Shown piece after piece: positions 59,892 through 64,000 of a stretch of 64,000 nucleotides of DNA; positions within the stretch are counted from its first letter, which is position 1, and every line of letters begins with the position of its first letter. The stretch is from positions 1 to 64,000 of the forward strand of contig JAYVOF010000038.1 of NCBI GenBank assembly GCA_043758105.1, in the 5' to 3' direction. A model generated the notes under the pieces. The model did no database searches and had not been told where the DNA came from. It worked only from the letters and a program-made list of their open reading frames with translations. Source of the stretch: JANPPS01 sp043758105 (GTDB taxonomy: Bacteria; Pseudomonadota; Alphaproteobacteria; Acetobacterales; Acetobacteraceae). The translations under genes and the position numbers were made by a program.

Positions 59892-60933
59892 GTGCTTGTA
59901 AACGCATGACAGCCCATTCGGCTGCCTCCGCCACCACCGGGTCCGGATCGGCGCGCAGGCGCTGGGCGACAGGCAGGAGCGTGGGGTCGGCCGAGTTGCC
60001 GATCGCGATCAACACATTCCGCACAAAACGGTCGCGCCCGATCCGCTTGACGGGGCCGCCGGCGAATAGCGCCCGGAAACCGGCATCGTCCAGCGCCGCC
60101 AGCTCGGCCAAATGCGGCGCCCGCAACTCCTCCCGCGCCCGCAGCTTTTCATGCGCCGTGGTGGCAAAACGGTTCCACGGGCAGACGGCCAGGCAATCGT
60201 CGCAGCCATAGATCCGGTTGCCCATCAAGGGCCGCAGCTCATGCGGGATCGGCCCCCGATGCTCGATGGTGAGATACGAAATGCACCGCGTCGCATCCAG
60301 CCGGTAGGGCGCCGGAAACGCCGCGGTCGGGCAGGCGGCGAGACAGCGGGAGCAGGTGCCGCACCGGTCCGCATGCGGTGCGTCTGGCGGTAGCTCCAGC
60401 GTGGTCATGATCTCGCCCAGAAACAGCCAAGAACCCTGCGCACGGCTGACGAGGTTGGTGTGCTTCCCCTGCCAACCCAGGCCCGCCGCCTGCGCCAGCG
60501 GCTTTTCCATCACGGGTGCCGTGTCCACGAACACCTTCACGCCTGCCTGGCCCAGCTGCGCCGCCAGCTGTTTCAGCATGCCCTTCACCACGTCATGATA
60601 GTCCCGGTTCCGCGCATACACGCTGATCCCGCCCCTGTCCGGACGGGACAACACCGCCAGTGGATCGTCATCGGGCGCGTAAGACAGCCCGAGCACGATC
60701 ACGGTCCGCGCCTCTGGCCAGAGCGCTTGCGGCTGCGCCCGCTGCTCCACCCGCTCCGCCATCCAGCCCATGTCCCCGTGTTGCCCGGCCGCCAGGAACG
60801 CGGCCAGCCGCTTGCGGGCTTCGGGTCCGAGGGCGGCGGGGGCGAAGCCGATCGCGTGGAAGCCGAGCGCCATCGCGTGGTCCCGGATGGTGGCCTTCAT
60901 GGCGGCGGGATTTACAGGCGGCCTCGTGGTCAT
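59869..60933 (-). CDS. queG: Epoxyqueuosine reductase
   Basis: 354 residues. Two 4Fe-4S clusters are marked by CGTCSRCLAACPTAAF and CDDCLAVCPWN; LGWQGKHTNLVSRAQGSW is the cobalamin/substrate region. QueG performs the last step of queuosine synthesis in tRNA. The C-terminal HEAT-like part (VLIAIGNSADPTLLPVAQRL) is typical. An ATG at residue 12 could also start. Confidence 0.94.
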   Translation of the reverse strand: MTTRPPVNPAAMKATIRDHAMALGFHAIGFAPAALGPEARKRLAAFLAAGQHGDMGWMAERVEQRAQPQALWPEARTVIVLGLSYAPDDDPLAVLSRPDRGGISVYARNRDYHDVVKGMLKQLAAQLGQAGVKVFVDTAPVMEKPLAQAAGLGWQGKHTNLVSRAQGSWLFLGEIMTTLELPPDAPHADRCGTCSRCLAACPTAAFPAPYRLDATRCISYLTIEHRGPIPHELRPLMGNRIYGCDDCLAVCPWNRFATTAHEKLRAREELRAPHLAELAALDDAGFRALFAGGPVKRIGRDRFVRNVLIAIGNSADPTLLPVAQRLRADPDPVVAEAAEWAVMRLQAHDPPHDP

Positions 60934-61062
60934 GAAAATGTGCTTATCATTAATGCCGTCTGCAGACTGCTCCCCAACCGGACCGCCGCCGGTCCGGATT
61001 TGCTTGAAACTCTTCCAGAGTGTGAGTCATGGTTCCTGGCGAAGCTTTTAGGGAGGCCCGCT

Positions 61063-61371
61063 ATGCGGACGCGTTTTGTACTGGCCTTGTTGTTCATACC
61101 TTTATGGCAGGGCCAAGCTTTGGCACTGAGCGCCTTCAATCCGCCGTCTGGACCCATTGCTCATTTGCTCCTGGTTGCGGGAACCCCGGCAAGCCGGGCC
61201 TGTAATGCATGCAGCAACGGGCAGAAATTGTGCCTTAAAAGCGCAAATAAGTGCCGGCGCCAGATTTGTACGAATGAAGAGCTACTGGCGCAGGCAGACG
61301 CGGCCGAACAATGCTCGGCGACCTTCAATGAGTGTCTGGGCAGTTGCGGCCTGAGCCGCCGGGCGCGGTGA
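61063..61371 (+). CDS. Secreted small protein with eight cysteines, unknown function
   Basis: 102 residues. MRTRFVLALLFIPLWQGQAL looks like a signal peptide (cleavage near ALA). The mature part has eight Cys: ACNAC, KLC, NKC, QIC, EQC, NEC and GSC, an even number that could form four disulfides in the periplasm. GGGAGG precedes the ATG. No family recognised. It is the first of a plus-strand run with a hydrolase and a protease-like lipoprotein. Confidence 0.7.
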   Translation: MRTRFVLALLFIPLWQGQALALSAFNPPSGPIAHLLLVAGTPASRACNACSNGQKLCLKSANKCRRQICTNEELLAQADAAEQCSATFNECLGSCGLSRRAR

Positions 61372-61379
61372 GATGATGT

Positions 61380-62333
61380 GTGGGTAAACCCGTTCTGGCC
61401 ATGCTGCGCGTACTGGCGGTGGCGGGTTGGATCGCGGGTTGTGCAGCCGGGAGTGCAGGGAGTGCAGCCGAAGTACTGGCTATCCCGGCCGTGATTGCTT
61501 TCTGGGTGCTGCTGGTCTTTGGCATACTGGCCGGGTGCGTCGGGCCGGTGGGGGCCGAGGATGCGGCAATGACCATCCCGGTCACGACCGCGGACGGCCA
61601 GCGCGTGGACCTCCAGGCCCGGCTATGCCGCCCGCCTGGCGAGGCACCGGCGCGCCTGGTGGTGATCGCGCACGGCTCACCGCCGCATGAGGCGGACCGG
61701 CTCGGAATGCAGCTCAGTCATTGCACCGGGGAGGTGGCGCGCTGGTTCACGGCCCGGGGCTATGCCGTGCTGTTCACGCTCCGCCGCGGGTATGGCGCGA
61801 CCGGAGGGGCGTGGGCGGAGGGGTATGGCGGCTGTGCACGGGCCGATTATGCGCGGGCCGGGCTGGAGACGGCGCGGGATATCGACGCGACCATCACCGC
61901 CGGGCTAGCGATGCCGGGCATCCAGCCGAATGGTGCGGTCCTGGTCGGGCAGTCCGCGGGGGGTTGGGGGGCGATAGCCTATGGCAGCCAGCGCCATCCG
62001 GGGACGGCTGCCATCCTGGTCATGGCCGGGGGCCGCGGCGGGCACCATGATGGAGTGCCGAACCGCAATTGCCGTCCGGACCGCCTGGCGGAGGCGGCGG
62101 GACAGTTCGGCGCCACGTCCCGCACGCCGATGCTGTGGATCTATGCCGAGAACGACAGTTTTTTCGCCCCTGAGATAGCGGCCGCGATGCACCGGGCCTT
62201 CACCGCCGCCGGGGGCCGCGCCACGCTGCTGCAGCCCGGACCGTTCGACGGGGACGGCCACCGCCTGCTGTTCGGACCCGGCGGCTCGGCCGTGTGGGGT
62301 CCGGCGGTTAAGCAGTTCCTTGCGCAGCCTTAG
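61380..62333 (+). CDS. Secreted alpha/beta hydrolase (dienelactone hydrolase-like)
   Basis: 317 residues from a GTG. A hydrophobic N-terminus (about 60 residues, two segments) precedes the fold. VVIAHGSPPHEADR is the oxyanion region, LVGQSAGGWGAIAYG contains the nucleophile Ser, YAENDSFF the acid Asp and DGDGHRLLF the His. A later ATG at 61400 or a start nearer the fold is possible. Substrate unknown. It follows the eight-Cys gene by 8 nt. Confidence 0.8.
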   Translation: MGKPVLAMLRVLAVAGWIAGCAAGSAGSAAEVLAIPAVIAFWVLLVFGILAGCVGPVGAEDAAMTIPVTTADGQRVDLQARLCRPPGEAPARLVVIAHGSPPHEADRLGMQLSHCTGEVARWFTARGYAVLFTLRRGYGATGGAWAEGYGGCARADYARAGLETARDIDATITAGLAMPGIQPNGAVLVGQSAGGWGAIAYGSQRHPGTAAILVMAGGRGGHHDGVPNRNCRPDRLAEAAGQFGATSRTPMLWIYAENDSFFAPEIAAAMHRAFTAAGGRATLLQPGPFDGDGHRLLFGPGGSAVWGPAVKQFLAQP

Positions 62334-63213
62334 CCTGCTGGTTCTGGTGGCCGGATGCGCAGCGGAACCGCCCAGCACGGGCCCGGCCTGCGAATTGGTG
62401 GCGCTGGGCCAGATCCCGGTGGTGTTCCGCGCCCAGGTGCCGCTGGTACAAGCCGCGCTGAATGGCCGGGACGCGGTCGCGATGCTGGATACCGGGTCCG
62501 CCATTACGGTGCTGGCGCCGGAGACTGCGGCCCGGATCGGCGTGCCGGGCTCGGGGTTGCGGCCGCTGGGCTTGGTCGGCGCCGGCGGCCGGGTCACGGC
62601 GCCGCCCGTGGGCTTGGAAACCATCACGCTGGGCCGCTTCACCATCCATGGCCTGCTTGCGGTCACGGCGCCGTTGCCGTTGCCGGGCTTGGACGCGCTG
62701 TTCGGGTTCAACCTGCTGGACCAAGTCGAACTTGACCTGGATGGCCCGGCCCGGCGTCTCACCCTCTACCGCCACCGCTCGTGCGCGGGCATGACCCCCG
62801 CGGGTGCCGGGTGGGAGCGCCTGCCGACCGAGACCGTCGCGCACCACCTCCGCCTGCCGATCGAGGTGAATGGCGTGACGTTCCGCGCCACGTTGGACAC
62901 CGGCGCCTCCACCACCATTCTCACCCCCGCCACGGCCACGCGCGCCGGTATCCCACCCGAGGCTCTGGCCGCGGCCCCCGCCCAGCGGACCGAGGCGTTG
63001 GGGCCGGACACAGCGACGCTGCAGGCCGTCCGCTTTACCCAGCTACGCGTGGGGACCGTGGTGGTGGACAGGCCGGTGCTGCGCGTGGGCGCGCTGCCGG
63101 AGGCGACGGGGGAGGCGCTGCTGGGCGGGGATTTCTTGGCGACCCGGCGGATTTGGTTGGCGTTGGGGCGGGGAGAGGTTTGGGTGGCCCCTGCCGCTCC
63201 GGCGCTGCGCTGA
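62320..63213 (+). CDS. Retropepsin-like aspartic protease lipoprotein with two DTG motifs
   Basis: 297 residues from a TTG overlapping the hydrolase stop by 14 nt. LLVLVAGCAAE is a lipobox. Two half-domains each carry an aspartic protease motif: AMLDTGSAITVLAPETAARI near residue 55 and RATLDTGASTTILTPATATR near 193, each followed by a hydrophobic-hydrophobic-Gly end (ALFGFNLLDQ; ALLGGDFLATR). Bacterial retropepsins usually have one such domain and dimerise; here both halves are in one chain, as in pepsin-like enzymes. Catalysis not proven. Confidence 0.82.
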   Translation: MRSLSLLVLVAGCAAEPPSTGPACELVALGQIPVVFRAQVPLVQAALNGRDAVAMLDTGSAITVLAPETAARIGVPGSGLRPLGLVGAGGRVTAPPVGLETITLGRFTIHGLLAVTAPLPLPGLDALFGFNLLDQVELDLDGPARRLTLYRHRSCAGMTPAGAGWERLPTETVAHHLRLPIEVNGVTFRATLDTGASTTILTPATATRAGIPPEALAAAPAQRTEALGPDTATLQAVRFTQLRVGTVVVDRPVLRVGALPEATGEALLGGDFLATRRIWLALGRGEVWVAPAAPALR

Positions 63214-63279
63214 CGCGCCACCGGGTTGGCAACGCCGGGTGGGCTCGCCTAGGCTGCGGCCAAACACGGGAGGCCATCC

Positions 63280-64000
63280 ATGACCATCGATCGTCGCCGG
63301 CTGCTGCATGCCTCCAGTGCTGCGCTCGCGACGTTGGCCGCGGTGCCGGTGGCGGCGCAGACTAACCAGCCCGACACCACCCCGCGCGAGGCCAAGCCGG
63401 CTACGCCTAAGCCGCCGCCCGTGACTCACATCGTCGCCCGCTACGCCGCCACGTCGCCGGCCGAACTCATCCCGGACGCGGTGAAGCACGAGGCGACGCG
63501 GACGCTGCTGAACTGGGTCGGCTGCGCGGTCGGCGGATCGCAGCAGCCGGCGCCGCGCCGGGCGGTGGCGGCACTGGCCCCGTTTGCCGGCCCCGCGCAA
63601 GCGAGCCTGCTGGGCCGGACCGAGCGGCTGGACGCGCTGAATGCGGCGTTGGTGAACGGTATCAGCTCCCACGTGCTGGACTATGACGACACCCACCTGA
63701 AAACCATCATCCACCCGGCCGGGCCGGTGGCGTCCGCGCTGCTGGCCCTGGCGGAATATCGCCCGGTCTCCGGGGCCGAGTTCATGAACGCGCTGGTGCT
63801 GGGCTGCGAAATCGAGTGCCGGATGGGCAACGCGGTGTTCCCGGAGCACTACGCGCTGGGCTGGCATATCACCGGCACCACCGGGGTGTTCGGCGCGGCC
63901 ACGGCGGTCGGGCGCGTGCTCGGCCTCGATGAGCGGCACATGGCCTGGGCGCTGGGCCTCGCCGCGTCGCAGCCTGTGGGGTTGAAGGTGCAATTCGGCA
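63280..64000 (+). CDS. MmgE/PrpD-family protein, cut by the window end
   Basis: The first 240 residues. MTIDRRRLLHASSAALATLA is a twin-arginine signal, unusual for this mostly cytosolic family. VKHEATRTLLNWVGCAVGGS, LVNGISSHVLDYDDTHLKTI and IHPAGPVASALLALAEY are clear MmgE/PrpD (2-methylcitrate dehydratase-like) landmarks. GGGAGG precedes the ATG. Exported members act on unknown substrates. Confidence 0.85.
   Translation, partial: MTIDRRRLLHASSAALATLAAVPVAAQTNQPDTTPREAKPATPKPPPVTHIVARYAATSPAELIPDAVKHEATRTLLNWVGCAVGGSQQPAPRRAVAALAPFAGPAQASLLGRTERLDALNAALVNGISSHVLDYDDTHLKTIIHPAGPVASALLALAEYRPVSGAEFMNALVLGCEIECRMGNAVFPEHYALGWHITGTTGVFGAATAVGRVLGLDERHMAWALGLAASQPVGLKVQFG

Overview
The window is GC-rich bacterial DNA. 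A complete, canonically ordered division and cell-wall (dcw) cluster, an alphaproteobacterial type A RNase P RNA, Mla lipid-transport genes, an aldehyde-oxidase (PaoABC-type) module and meso-diaminopimelate-type MurE all point to an alphaproteobacterium. Acetobacteraceae/Rhodospirillales is the most likely group; this placement is inferred from gene content and protein style, not from a 16S gene.

Region 1 (1-5256, minus strand) is a small, decaying accessory island. It holds a two-gene Hachiman-like defence module (a HamA-like PD-(D/E)xK nuclease and a HamB-like superfamily 2 helicase). Upstream lies a tyrosine recombinase gene wrecked by two stops and two frameshifts. The helicase itself carries an in-frame amber codon, after which 53 more codons read on into what looks like its natural C-terminus.

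Region 2 (5257-22030) is mostly housekeeping: DUF29, gabD, glutathione reductase, an IS4-type element sitting in the centre of a palindromic repeat, ppa, a CAT-anticodon tRNA, ettA, an acetyltransferase, mlaC-mlaA, metF, a BASS-type transporter, a UvrD/PcrA helicase, prmA, a DUF1127 protein and an X-Pro aminopeptidase.

Region 3 (22031-33734) has a parDE toxin-antitoxin pair with a visible promoter/operator, then ligA, recN, bamD and lpxC on the minus strand. A paoABC-like molybdenum hydroxylase operon and a MetX-like hydrolase follow, and these separate lpxC from ftsZ.

Region 4 (33741-52869, minus strand) is the dcw cluster: mraZ, rsmH, ftsL, ftsI, murE, murF, mraY, murD, ftsW, murG, murC, murB, ddl, ftsQ, ftsA, ftsZ. 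Most junctions are 1-4 nt stop/start overlaps. Upstream of mraZ is a 10-bp-periodic TGGG array that fits an MraZ operator. Copies of a short palindromic repeat have invaded the operon. They lie in frame inside murG (N-terminal extension and interdomain linker) and at the 3' end of murB, and both overlapping stop/start junctions are kept.

Region 5 (53028-64000) has rnpB, a cell-wall amidase that seems to need a CTG start, a DjlA-like cochaperone, a large AsmA-family protein with a GPEKA tandem repeat, a 59-residue small protein, a ribbon-helix-helix protein, fumC and queG. It ends with a plus-strand run of a secreted eight-cysteine protein, an alpha/beta hydrolase, a double-DTG aspartic protease-like lipoprotein and the start of an MmgE/PrpD protein cut by the window edge.

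The clearest unusual signals are the repeat-in-gene insertions of the dcw cluster and the damaged Hachiman-like island. No CRISPR array was seen.
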